Source: Phytoactinopolyspora endophytica (GTDB lineage: Bacteria > Actinomycetota > Actinomycetes > Jiangellales > Jiangellaceae). From it: 19,938 bases of DNA. Of the stretch, positions 11,589-18,756 are shown one piece after another (positions within the stretch are counted from its first letter, which is position 1; the number at the start of each line of letters is the position of its first letter). Position numbers and translations under genes: made by a program. Where the stretch lies: assembly GCF_004138495.1 (NCBI RefSeq), contig NZ_ML142864.1:4744-24681 (forward strand), read 5' to 3'. The notes beneath the pieces are model-generated. The model was not told the origin of the DNA. It did not search any database and saw only the letters and a list, made by a program, of their open reading frames with translations.

Positions 11589-14222
11589 TTACCCGCGGAA
11601 GGTGTGCTGCCCGGGGCCGACCTCCACCGGATCCCGCCCGGGCAGCTCGACGACGCCCGTGGTGCCGGTGGGTAGCTGGACGGTGAAGTGCAGAGCGTCC
11701 TCCTCGAACCACCAGTGTGCGCTAATCGTGCCGTAGGCCGATGCGTAACGCCCTCGAGCGAACCGGAGACCGCCACCGGGCCGCGGTGCGAAACGGACGC
11801 GACGGTAGCCGGGCTCGAGCGGTGCGATTCCCGCGATCCTGCGGTGCATCCAGTCCGCCACGGCCCCGAGCGCGTAGTGGTTGAACGAGGTCATGTCTCC
11901 CGGATTGACCGTTCCGTCCGGCATCATGCTGTCCCACCGCTCCCAGATGGTGGTGCCGCCCTGGCGGACCATGTAAAGCCACGACGGGCAACCCTCTTCG
12001 AGCAGCAGCTCATACGCGGTGTCCAGGTACCCGGTTGAGGTCAGCGCGTCCGATACCACGGGGGTGCCGGCGAATCCGGTCGCGATACGGTGGCCGGCCT
12101 CGCGGACCAGTTCGGACAGCCGGGCACCGGCCGCCGCCCGAGCGTCGCCCTCGACGAGGTCGAAGACGATCGCCAGCGCATAGGCCGTTGGTGCATCGCT
12201 GCTCAGCAGCCCGTCGGCACCGACGTACTCGGCCGCGAACGCTGCCTTCACCTCGTCGGCGATCGCCGCATACCGGGCGGCGTCCTCGTTCTTGCCGAGA
12301 ACTGCCGCCGTGCGAGCCAGGTGACGAGCCGACCATGCCAGATACGCGGTGGCCACTAGGTACTTGTCGGTGCGGGCGGCGGACGGGTCGTCCGGCGGGG
12401 CAGCTGGGTCGAGCCAGTCGCCCAGCTGGAAGCCGGTGTTCCATAGCCGGTCCGCGCCGGCGATGTTCACCACCAGGTCAACCCAGGCTTTGGCGCTGTC
12501 GTACTGACGCTCGAGCACGCCGGCGTCACCGAACCGGTCGTAGAGAACCCACGGCGTCAGCACGGCGGCGTCCCCCCACACCGCGCCCGGCCGGGCCGGA
12601 GTCCAGTGTGGGCCGCCCGGGATGGTCGGCACGAACCAGGGAACCGTGCCGTCGTCGAGCTGTTCATTTGCCAGGTCGGTCAGCCAGGAGGTGAGCATGC
12701 CGGCACAGTCGTAGAGGAACGAAGCGGTAGGTGCGAAGACCTGGATGTCTCCGGTCCAGCCGAGTCGCTCGTCGCGCTGCGGGCAGTCCGTCGGGATGTC
12801 GACGAAGTTGCCGCGCATGCTCCACACGATGTTCTCGTGGAGCCTGTTCAGCAGCGGATCCGAGCACTCGAACCAGCCGGTCCGCTCCATGTCCGTGTGG
12901 TAGACGCGAGCGACGGCATCCTGCTGGCCGACCTCGCCGAGCCAGCCCTCGATCTCGGCGTAGCGGAACCCGTGCAACGTGAAGCGCGGCTCCCATGTCC
13001 TGGGACCGGATCCGTCGAGGACGATCGTGTCCACTGAGGGAGCGAGCCGCAGCGGCCGGGTGTACAGGCGGCCGTCCTGCAGTACCTCGGCATGCCGCAC
13101 GGTGATGGTGTGCCCGGCTGGTCCATCGACGCCGATCCGCAGCCTGCCGACCATGTTCTGGCCGAAGTCGAGCAGGAGCGTCCCGCTCTCGGTGACCCTC
13201 GTCTCGATCGGCCGGACCTCTTCCGTGCACCGAACCGAGGGCTGTTCCGGAGCGACCAGTGTGGCCGGGTCCCGCTTGTTCTGGACCACGGGTGACCAGG
13301 CGGCGTCGTCGAACCCGGGTTCCGACCATCCGTGCTGCTCGTCGCGGGCGTCGTAGGTCTCGCCGTCGTACAGCCCGCTGAGCTGGATCGGTCCCATGCA
13401 CGCCCGCCAGCTCTCGTCGGTGGCAATGACCTGGCGGGTGCCGTCGGCCAGCGTGACCTCCAGCTGGGCCAGGAGTGAGAGGTCGAAGCCGTACAGGTCG
13501 CGGTAGCCGCCGTTGAAGCCCAAGCGTCCGCGGTACCAGCCATCGCCGAGCCATGCTCCCAGGGCGTTCTCTCCGGTCCGCAGCAACTGTGTGACGTCGT
13601 ACGTGTAGTAACGCAGCCGCCGGTGGTACGTGGTCCAGCCCGGAGCCAGGACGTCGTCGCCCACCCGCTGACCGTTGAGCTCGGCCTCGAAGACGCCGTG
13701 CGCGGTCACGTACAGCCGCGCTCGCACCGTGTCCGCCGGCAGTGTGAACTCGCGGCGCACCAGGTACGGACGACGATCGGTGTCCGGCGTCTCCGGCCAG
13801 CTCGCGCCGACGGGCAACGCCGACCAGTCCGCGGCGTCCAGCAGGCCGGCCTCAGCGGTCGACCATGCGCTCCACGGCGAGGCAGTGCCGTCCGTACCGA
13901 ATACACGGACACGAGCATCGGCGACCTCCCGGGAGGCGAGCGGCTCACCCGGCCACGGGACGAGCACCTGCTCCGGCGACTCCATGTAGCCGGACGACTC
14001 GACTCGACGCGACGGTCCGGCGCTGCCGGCCGGCTCGAACCGATCCTTCAGGCCGACGTTCCCGGTGCGCCGTAACTCGATCTCGTATCCGGCTTGCCGC
14101 CACCCGGGAGCTGCAGTGACCTGCCACGACAGCCGCGGAGCGGGTGTACCTATGCCAAGGGCCTCCTTCAGATGCTCGAATCGGATGCCACGACTGATGG
14201 TTGGTCCGTCTACCACTGTCAC
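11589..14222 (-). CDS. GH78 alpha-L-rhamnosidase
   Basis: An 877-residue enzyme removing terminal L-rhamnose from glycosides. Domains in order: an N-terminal Ig-like region (about 1-130, RFEHLKEALGIGTPAPRLSWQV at the front), a beta-sandwich (about 140-430 with GVFEAELNGQRVGDDVLAPGWT and GDGWYRGRLG), the (alpha/alpha)6 catalytic barrel (about 440-790), and a C-terminal beta domain (IAPLEPGYRRVRFAPRPGG and beyond). The catalytic motif TDCPQRDERLGWTGD contains Glu485, the likely general acid. Glu761 in TTIWERWDS is the likely base. There is no signal peptide, so it is intracellular and acts on imported rhamnosides. GTG 14222 overlaps the permease stop by 4 nt (GTGA); GTG 14216 is an alternative. 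It is the last gene of the LacI-controlled operon. Confidence 0.95.
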   Translation of the reverse strand: MTVVDGPTISRGIRFEHLKEALGIGTPAPRLSWQVTAAPGWRQAGYEIELRRTGNVGLKDRFEPAGSAGPSRRVESSGYMESPEQVLVPWPGEPLASREVADARVRVFGTDGTASPWSAWSTAEAGLLDAADWSALPVGASWPETPDTDRRPYLVRREFTLPADTVRARLYVTAHGVFEAELNGQRVGDDVLAPGWTTYHRRLRYYTYDVTQLLRTGENALGAWLGDGWYRGRLGFNGGYRDLYGFDLSLLAQLEVTLADGTRQVIATDESWRACMGPIQLSGLYDGETYDARDEQHGWSEPGFDDAAWSPVVQNKRDPATLVAPEQPSVRCTEEVRPIETRVTESGTLLLDFGQNMVGRLRIGVDGPAGHTITVRHAEVLQDGRLYTRPLRLAPSVDTIVLDGSGPRTWEPRFTLHGFRYAEIEGWLGEVGQQDAVARVYHTDMERTGWFECSDPLLNRLHENIVWSMRGNFVDIPTDCPQRDERLGWTGDIQVFAPTASFLYDCAGMLTSWLTDLANEQLDDGTVPWFVPTIPGGPHWTPARPGAVWGDAAVLTPWVLYDRFGDAGVLERQYDSAKAWVDLVVNIAGADRLWNTGFQLGDWLDPAAPPDDPSAARTDKYLVATAYLAWSARHLARTAAVLGKNEDAARYAAIADEVKAAFAAEYVGADGLLSSDAPTAYALAIVFDLVEGDARAAAGARLSELVREAGHRIATGFAGTPVVSDALTSTGYLDTAYELLLEEGCPSWLYMVRQGGTTIWERWDSMMPDGTVNPGDMTSFNHYALGAVADWMHRRIAGIAPLEPGYRRVRFAPRPGGGLRFARGRYASAYGTISAHWWFEEDALHFTVQLPTGTTGVVELPGRDPVEVGPGQHTFRG

Positions 14223-15136
14223 CCTTTCACGGCTCCTGCCGTCAGACCCTTTTGCACTTGTTTGTTGAGTACGAGATAGAGCACGAGCATCCCGAAGACG
14301 TTCAGGCATATCGCCGCGAAGAGCGGCCCGTACTGTGTGGTCCCGAACTGGCCGCTGAAGTTCAGCAAGCCCACCTGCAGCGTCCGCAACTCGCCCGAGT
14401 TGGTGAACGTCAGGGCGATGAGCAGGTCGTTCCAGAAAAAGAAGAACTGCACGAGCCCGACGGTGAAGATCGCGTTGCGCATCATCGGCAGAGCGATCAG
14501 GAAGAACGCACGCACCAGGCCCGCGCCGTCGAGCGTGGAGGCCTCGAAGACCTCCCGGGGCACCGCCCGGAAGTAGGTCGCCATCAGGAACACCGTGAGC
14601 GGAAGGCCGGTGGCGGTGTAGGTGATGACGAGGGGCCACAGGGTTCCGGTCAGCCCGGTCTGGAAGTAGATGGTGAACAGTGGCAGCAGAATCATCTGCA
14701 TCGGGACCATGATCCCGGCCAGGAAGATCAGCAGGACGCCTGCGCGGCCCTTCCAGACCAGCACCTCCAGGGCGAAGCCCGCCGCCGTGCCGAGAAGCAT
14801 CATGAGGAACAGCGACGGGCCGACCGTGAGAATGCTGTTGAGCACGTACTGGGAGAAGTTTCCGGTGGTCCAGGCGTCCACGTAGTTGTCGAAGCTGAAC
14901 TGCGAGGGCAGCGAGAACACCGACTCCTCGAGGAACTCCGTCTCCGTCTTGAACGAGCCGAGCAGCAGCCACACCAGTGGGTAGGTCACGATCACGAGCA
15001 GGAGCGCGACCAGTAGGTGAGCCGGCAACCGGCGCAGTCGGCGGCCCAGGCGGGACGAGCGCGGAGTGACCGGCGGGCCCTGTCGTCCGCTCCGGGCCGG
15101 GGACGTGATGAGATCTGTCGAGGTCATCCCGGTCAT
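14219..15136 (-). CDS. Carbohydrate ABC transporter permease, MalG family
   Basis: A 305-residue inner-membrane permease of a CUT1-type sugar importer. After a Ser/Arg-rich cytoplasmic tail (about 1-35) there are about six helices, beginning LLVALLLVIVTYPLVWLLLG. The cytoplasmic EAA loop that docks the ATPase is seen as VPREVFEASTLDGAGLVRAFFLIALPM. ATG 15134-15136 overlaps the stop of the upstream permease by 4 nt (ATGA), showing translational coupling. A second in-frame ATG lies three codons on. It pairs with the MalF-type permease and the solute-binding lipoprotein. No ATPase gene accompanies them. Confidence 0.95.
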   Translation of the reverse strand: MTGMTSTDLITSPARSGRQGPPVTPRSSRLGRRLRRLPAHLLVALLLVIVTYPLVWLLLGSFKTETEFLEESVFSLPSQFSFDNYVDAWTTGNFSQYVLNSILTVGPSLFLMMLLGTAAGFALEVLVWKGRAGVLLIFLAGIMVPMQMILLPLFTIYFQTGLTGTLWPLVITYTATGLPLTVFLMATYFRAVPREVFEASTLDGAGLVRAFFLIALPMMRNAIFTVGLVQFFFFWNDLLIALTFTNSGELRTLQVGLLNFSGQFGTTQYGPLFAAICLNVFGMLVLYLVLNKQVQKGLTAGAVKG

Positions 15137-16017
15137 CCCTTCGTCAGGTCTCGGCGCGACGCGCGGAAGATCACCACAGTGACCATGAGGCAGATGATGG
15201 TCAGCAGCAGCGCTACCGAGCTGCCGTAGCCGTACTCGCCGTAGGTGAACGAGGTCTGGAACATGTAGATGGTCAGCGGGCTGGTCGACGTGCCCGGCCC
15301 GCCGTTGGTCAGCGCGAGGATGCTGTCGAAGACCTTGAGGGTCCCGTTGATGCTGAAGATGATCGCCGAGACCAGCACCGGCAGGGACAGTGGCAGGACG
15401 ATGTGGCGGAGCATCTTCCAGCCGCCGGAGCCGTCGATGCGGGCCGACTCCAGCACGTCCTCCGGGATCTCCACCAGCCCGGCGAAGAGCAGGACGCCGT
15501 AGAACCCCATCGAACGCCAGATGTCCATGATCGCGATCACGATGAACGCCGTGCCGCCGTCACCGAACCAGTCGACCGAGTCGACGCCGAATACGTTGAT
15601 CAGCGAGTTGACGACGCCGTTCTGCGGCGCGACGGAGAAGAGCTGCTGGAACAGCAGGGCGACCGCCACGGTCGGAAGGACGATGGGGAAGAACACCAGG
15701 GTCCGTATCAGGCTGGAGTATCGCCGCAGGACGAACACATAGAGCAGCGCCAGCCCGTATCCGAGGAGTACCTGGCCGATGGTGATCACCAGCGCGTAGC
15801 GCAGGGTGAACAAGAGCGCGTCGTGCACCTTGGAGTCGCTCAGCAGGTCTGCGAAGTTGGCGAGACCGACGTAGCGGAAGCCGGTGACGGCGTTGCCCTC
15901 GAACATGATGTATCCGAGCGACCAGAACACCGGAACCAGCATGACCAGCGAGTAGACGAGAAGCGCCGGCCCGACGAGTATGGCGATCGACTTCTTGTCG
16001 CCGAGTACCTGTTCCAT
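15133..16017 (-). CDS. Carbohydrate ABC transporter permease, MalF family
   Basis: A 294-residue permease with about six membrane helices. It starts MEQVLGDKKSIAILVGPALLV and carries the EAA loop EIPEDVLESARIDGSGGWKMLRHIVLPLS. The DNGGPGTSTSPL-like stretch (LTNGGPGTSTSPLTIYMF) near the C-terminus is typical of MalF-type sugar permeases. ATG 16015-16017 is chosen because AGAGGAAGG lies just upstream at the right distance; the frame stays open further upstream, but that part lacks permease features. It forms a heterodimeric channel with the next gene, and the solute-binding protein gene lies 74 nt upstream. Confidence 0.95.
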   Translation of the reverse strand: MEQVLGDKKSIAILVGPALLVYSLVMLVPVFWSLGYIMFEGNAVTGFRYVGLANFADLLSDSKVHDALLFTLRYALVITIGQVLLGYGLALLYVFVLRRYSSLIRTLVFFPIVLPTVAVALLFQQLFSVAPQNGVVNSLINVFGVDSVDWFGDGGTAFIVIAIMDIWRSMGFYGVLLFAGLVEIPEDVLESARIDGSGGWKMLRHIVLPLSLPVLVSAIIFSINGTLKVFDSILALTNGGPGTSTSPLTIYMFQTSFTYGEYGYGSSVALLLTIICLMVTVVIFRASRRDLTKG

Positions 16018-16049
16018 CTGCCTTCCTCTGTGTGGCGTGCTGCTGGTTC

Positions 16050-16075
16050 GGCGTGGCCCGTGCCGGGCGCGCGCC
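16050..16075 (-). terminator. Intra-operon hairpin after the solute-binding protein gene
   Basis: GGCGTGGCCCG and CGGGCGCGCGCC pair over 11 bp with one bulge and a 3-nt loop, between the binding-protein stop and the first permease. Hairpins here often attenuate transcription or protect the 3' end so that binding protein exceeds permease. That role is inferred. Confidence 0.45.
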
Positions 16076-16091
16076 GCCCTTCCGGTCTGGC

Positions 16092-17405
16092 TCAGCCGAG
16101 ATCGTCCTGGACCATGCCCATGAACTCTTCGGCCGAGATGCTGCCGGTCACCAAGGGGGCTGCGTTCCGCTGGCTGGTGTTGGTCGCCTCCGTGTTGAAC
16201 AGCGCCTCGAACCACAACACGGCCTCGTCGGTGGCGCTCACCTGGTCCTGCACTTCCTGGGTGAGTTGCCCGACGTCGTCGACGGGATTGTTGACGGTGA
16301 ATCCGGAGACCCGGTTGTACTCCTCGAGCGCGGCGCTGCCGTAGTTCTCTGCGATGCAGGACAGCCAGTCCGCGGTGGCGTCGCCGTAGGCCTCAGCGTT
16401 CATCGTCACCGGCAGGCCAACGTTGGCTGCGAGCTGGCTGCGGTCGCCGGCACCGCCCTCGACGTCCGGGAACGGCATGAAGCCGATGTTGTCGACGCCG
16501 ATGTCGTTGCGCTCGTCGTCGTTGAAGTCGCTCAGAGCCCAGCTGCCCATGTAGTACATCGCCGCGTTGCCGCTGATGAACTCGTTGGTGGACGTATCCA
16601 TGTCGATCGAGCCCACACCCTGTCCGAAGAATTCGGCGGAACCCAGGTCGGCCACGGCCTGAGCGGCTTCGACGTACTCGGGGTCGGTGAGCGACGCCTC
16701 GCCGTCGGCGACCCGCTGCAGGGCGTCGGGGCCGATGCTGCGGAAGAGATAGTTGCCGATGAGCCGGGTGATGGGCCAGCCTTGGTCGCCGCTGGCGGAG
16801 AACGGTGTGATGCCGGCGTCGGCGAAGGCCTGCGCCGCGGCGACGAGGTCGTCCCAGGTCTCGGGGACGGTGACCCCGTGCTCGTCGAACATCGCGGTGT
16901 TGTACCAGATGCCCTCGATGTTGTACTCGAACGGCAGTACGTTGAAGCCGCCGTAGAGCGCCTCGATGGTGGAGATCGCCGCAGGCTCGACGTTGTCGAT
17001 GACGTCCAGTTCGGTGAGTGCCTCCTGGAAGTCGAGCACGTGGCCGGACTCGGCGAGCGTCTTCGTCAGGTCGGGTGCGTTCCCGGCGGCGTACAGAGTG
17101 GGAAGCCCACCCTGGCCGGCGAGTAGTTGCAGCTGCTGGTCGAGGTTGGTCTGCGGGACGGTCTCCACGGAGAGCGGTGCCGCGTCGTTCTGGTCGGCGC
17201 AGGCGTTCTCGGAGAGGGTGGTGAGCGTGCCGGGAATCTCGTTGTTCTCGACGTTCATCAGCAGGCTCAGGTCCGAGGCGCCGTCGCCGCCGGCGCCACT
17301 GCCTCCGCTGTCATCACCCCCGCCGCCGCAGGATGCGATGGTCACCATGGTCAGTCCGACGACAGCGGTCACGGCGCTGCGGTGGGTCATGCGGGAAGAT
17401 CTCAT
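16092..17405 (-). CDS. Sugar ABC transporter substrate-binding lipoprotein
   Basis: A 437-residue extracellular binding protein of the CUT1 (family 1) type. The lipoprotein signal has a basic start, a hydrophobic core (AVTAVVGLTMVTIASC) and the lipid-modified Cys26. A Gly/Ser/Asp linker follows, then the mature two-lobed domain with PFEYNIEGIWYNTAMFDEHGVTVPETWDDLVAAAQAF, the hallmark central segment, and GNAAMYYMGSWAL. The start ATG 17405 sits 4 nt after the GGAGG of AAGGAGGA. An earlier in-frame ATG (17429) would place the ribosome binding site inside the gene. It is the first gene of the operon, directly downstream of a LacI-type operator. Its ligand is inferred from the co-transcribed rhamnosidase to be a rhamnose-containing glycoside. 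Confidence 0.95.
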   Translation of the reverse strand: MRSSRMTHRSAVTAVVGLTMVTIASCGGGGDDSGGSGAGGDGASDLSLLMNVENNEIPGTLTTLSENACADQNDAAPLSVETVPQTNLDQQLQLLAGQGGLPTLYAAGNAPDLTKTLAESGHVLDFQEALTELDVIDNVEPAAISTIEALYGGFNVLPFEYNIEGIWYNTAMFDEHGVTVPETWDDLVAAAQAFADAGITPFSASGDQGWPITRLIGNYLFRSIGPDALQRVADGEASLTDPEYVEAAQAVADLGSAEFFGQGVGSIDMDTSTNEFISGNAAMYYMGSWALSDFNDDERNDIGVDNIGFMPFPDVEGGAGDRSQLAANVGLPVTMNAEAYGDATADWLSCIAENYGSAALEEYNRVSGFTVNNPVDDVGQLTQEVQDQVSATDEAVLWFEALFNTEATNTSQRNAAPLVTGSISAEEFMGMVQDDLG

Positions 17406-17438
17406 CATTCCTCCTTGAACGTGACGCACGACAAGTTA

Positions 17439-17452
17439 TTGAAGCGCTTCAA
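17439..17452. promoter_or_regulatory. LacI-family operator, perfect 14-bp palindrome
   Basis: TTGAAGCGCTTCAA is a perfect palindrome with the central CG and GAAGCGCTTC form typical of LacI/CcpA-family binding sites. It lies between the binding-protein gene and the divergent lacI-type gene, immediately downstream of the predicted -10 of the operon promoter, so bound repressor would block RNA polymerase. It is the probable target of the adjacent regulator. Confidence 0.88.
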
Positions 17453-17480
17453 AAGTAGACTGATGTGCGTCCCATCGCAA
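17452..17480 (-). promoter_or_regulatory. Promoter of the rhamnoside transport operon
   Basis: On the minus strand, TTGCGA (17475-17480) and TACTTT (17452-17457) are separated by exactly 17 nt, a good sigma-70-type pair. The predicted transcription start falls inside the operator palindrome at 17439-17452. Confidence 0.6.
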
Positions 17481-17510
17481 GCCCCGGATCTTAGGTATGG
17501 TTCTGACACC

Positions 17511-18593
17511 ATGTCGACGAACACCCCATCGCGACGCTCAGAAGGCGAATCACTCCCCTCGCCGAGCAAGCGTCGAGCGCCCGTCATGACCGACGTGGCG
17601 CGCCGCGCGGGCGTGTCGCTCGGCACGGTATCCAACGTGATCAACAACCCCGGCGTCGTGTCGGAACGCACCCTCCAGCGGGTGCAGGATGCGATCGACG
17701 AGTTGGGCTTCGTGCCTAACCAAGTCGCCCGGTCACTTGCGGTCGGGCGGGCGAACACGATCGGCTTCGTGATCGTCGACCTCGCCAATTCGTACTTCGT
17801 CGACATCGCGCGCGGGGTCGAAGAGCTGGCGGATGAGTCCGGCGTGCGGCTCCTGCTGGCCAACAGCGACGTCGACCTGGCGAAGCAGGACAGCTACCTG
17901 GAGCTGTTCGAGGAGTCCCGCGTCTCAGGCATCCTGCTGGCCCCGCTCGATGCGCCGCTGACCCGCGCCGATCAGGTCCGGCAGCGCGACATGCCGGTCG
18001 TCCACGTCAACTGGCCCGGTGTCGAGAGCGAGAGTTGCGGCGTCGTCGTCGACGAGGAGTTCGGCGGATACACCGCCACACGGCATCTGATCGAGCTCGG
18101 CCGGCGCCGGCTGCTGTTCGCGGGCGGACCGCTGTCGCTCTCGGCCGTGGCGTCCCGGCTGACCGGAGCCCGCCGCGCGATCGAAGAGGAGAAAGGCCGG
18201 GTCGTACTTGAGATGCAGGAGACCGACCGCCTGACCGTTGCCGCCGGCCTCGACGTGGGCCGTCGTATCGCGGCGCGGACAGCAGCGGAGCGTCCGGACG
18301 GGCTGGTCTCGGCGGCGGATGCGCTGGCCTCGGGTGCGATCCAGACCATGCTCTATTCGGGGATCGATGTTCCGGGCGACATCGCGGTCATCGGATATGA
18401 CAACAACCACTTCGCCGCGGACCATGTGATCCCGATCTCCACGATGGGTCAGCCGGGCGTCGACATGGGGCGTGCGGCGGCGAAGCTGTTGTTCGAGGAG
18501 ATCACCAAGGTGCCGCACGCGCACCGCACTATCACCATGAGACCCGAGCTGATCCTCCGGGAGAGCACGACCGGCCGCGCCTGGGCAGAATAA
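17511..18593 (+). CDS. LacI-family transcriptional regulator
   Basis: A 360-residue regulator. A polar 25-residue leader precedes the helix-turn-helix (MTDVARRAGVSLGTVSNVINNPGVVSERT from residue 26) and the hinge helix PNQVARSLAVGRA. The periplasmic-binding-like effector domain runs from about 85 (TIGFVIVDLANSYFVDIARGVEE) to the end, with VIGYDNNHFAADHVIPISTMGQP in the C-terminal lobe. ATG 17511 has no clear ribosome binding site. A TATGGT box 9 nt upstream may give a leaderless or near-leaderless mRNA; ATG 17586 is a less likely start. It is divergent from the ABC/GH78 operon with a perfect LacI palindrome between them, so it is inferred to repress that operon and respond to rhamnose or a derived glycoside. 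Confidence 0.95.
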   Translation: MSTNTPSRRSEGESLPSPSKRRAPVMTDVARRAGVSLGTVSNVINNPGVVSERTLQRVQDAIDELGFVPNQVARSLAVGRANTIGFVIVDLANSYFVDIARGVEELADESGVRLLLANSDVDLAKQDSYLELFEESRVSGILLAPLDAPLTRADQVRQRDMPVVHVNWPGVESESCGVVVDEEFGGYTATRHLIELGRRRLLFAGGPLSLSAVASRLTGARRAIEEEKGRVVLEMQETDRLTVAAGLDVGRRIAARTAAERPDGLVSAADALASGAIQTMLYSGIDVPGDIAVIGYDNNHFAADHVIPISTMGQPGVDMGRAAAKLLFEEITKVPHAHRTITMRPELILRESTTGRAWAE

Positions 18594-18600
18594 CGTCCTG

Positions 18601-18628
18601 CGGACCGTGGCCCAGAGTGCACGGTCCG
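18601..18628 (+). terminator. Hairpin after lacI-type gene
   Basis: CGGACCGTG and CACGGTCCG form a perfect 9-bp stem with a 10-nt loop, starting 8 nt after the regulator's stop. It has no T-tract but is placed as expected for a terminator. Confidence 0.65.
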
Positions 18629-18687
18629 TCGGCGACGCCGCCAGCGCCGGGTGCCAAGGCACACAGTGACCCGACACGCACAAATCG

Positions 18688-18727
18688 TGTGCGGGGTTGG
18701 GATGCCGCAGCGACCCAACCCCGCACA
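18688..18727 (-). terminator. Long hairpin at the convergent end
   Basis: A perfect 14-bp inverted repeat (TGTGCGGGGTTGGG / CCCAACCCCGCACA) with a 12-nt loop lies about 30 nt past the stop of the minus-strand gene. A smaller hairpin (ACACG / CGTGT, 18674-18690) shares three bases with its left arm, so the two cannot form together. The main stem is probably the terminator for the minus-strand gene and may stop read-through from both sides. Confidence 0.7.
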
Positions 18728-18756
18728 GGATCACGGGCTAAAATGTCGAGCTGTCC

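Noticed and set aside
14223..14972. Upstream extension of the rhamnosidase frame
   Set aside because: It lies over the MalG-type permease. The GH78 homology begins right after the GTG at 14222, which overlaps the permease stop.
16018..16215. Upstream extension of the MalF-type permease frame
   Set aside because: Arg/His/Gly-rich sequence overlapping the binding-protein gene. ATG 16017 has an excellent ribosome binding site.
17127..17510. Upstream extension of the LacI frame
   Set aside because: It would run through the binding-protein gene and the operator/promoter region. The regulator reads naturally from ATG 17511.
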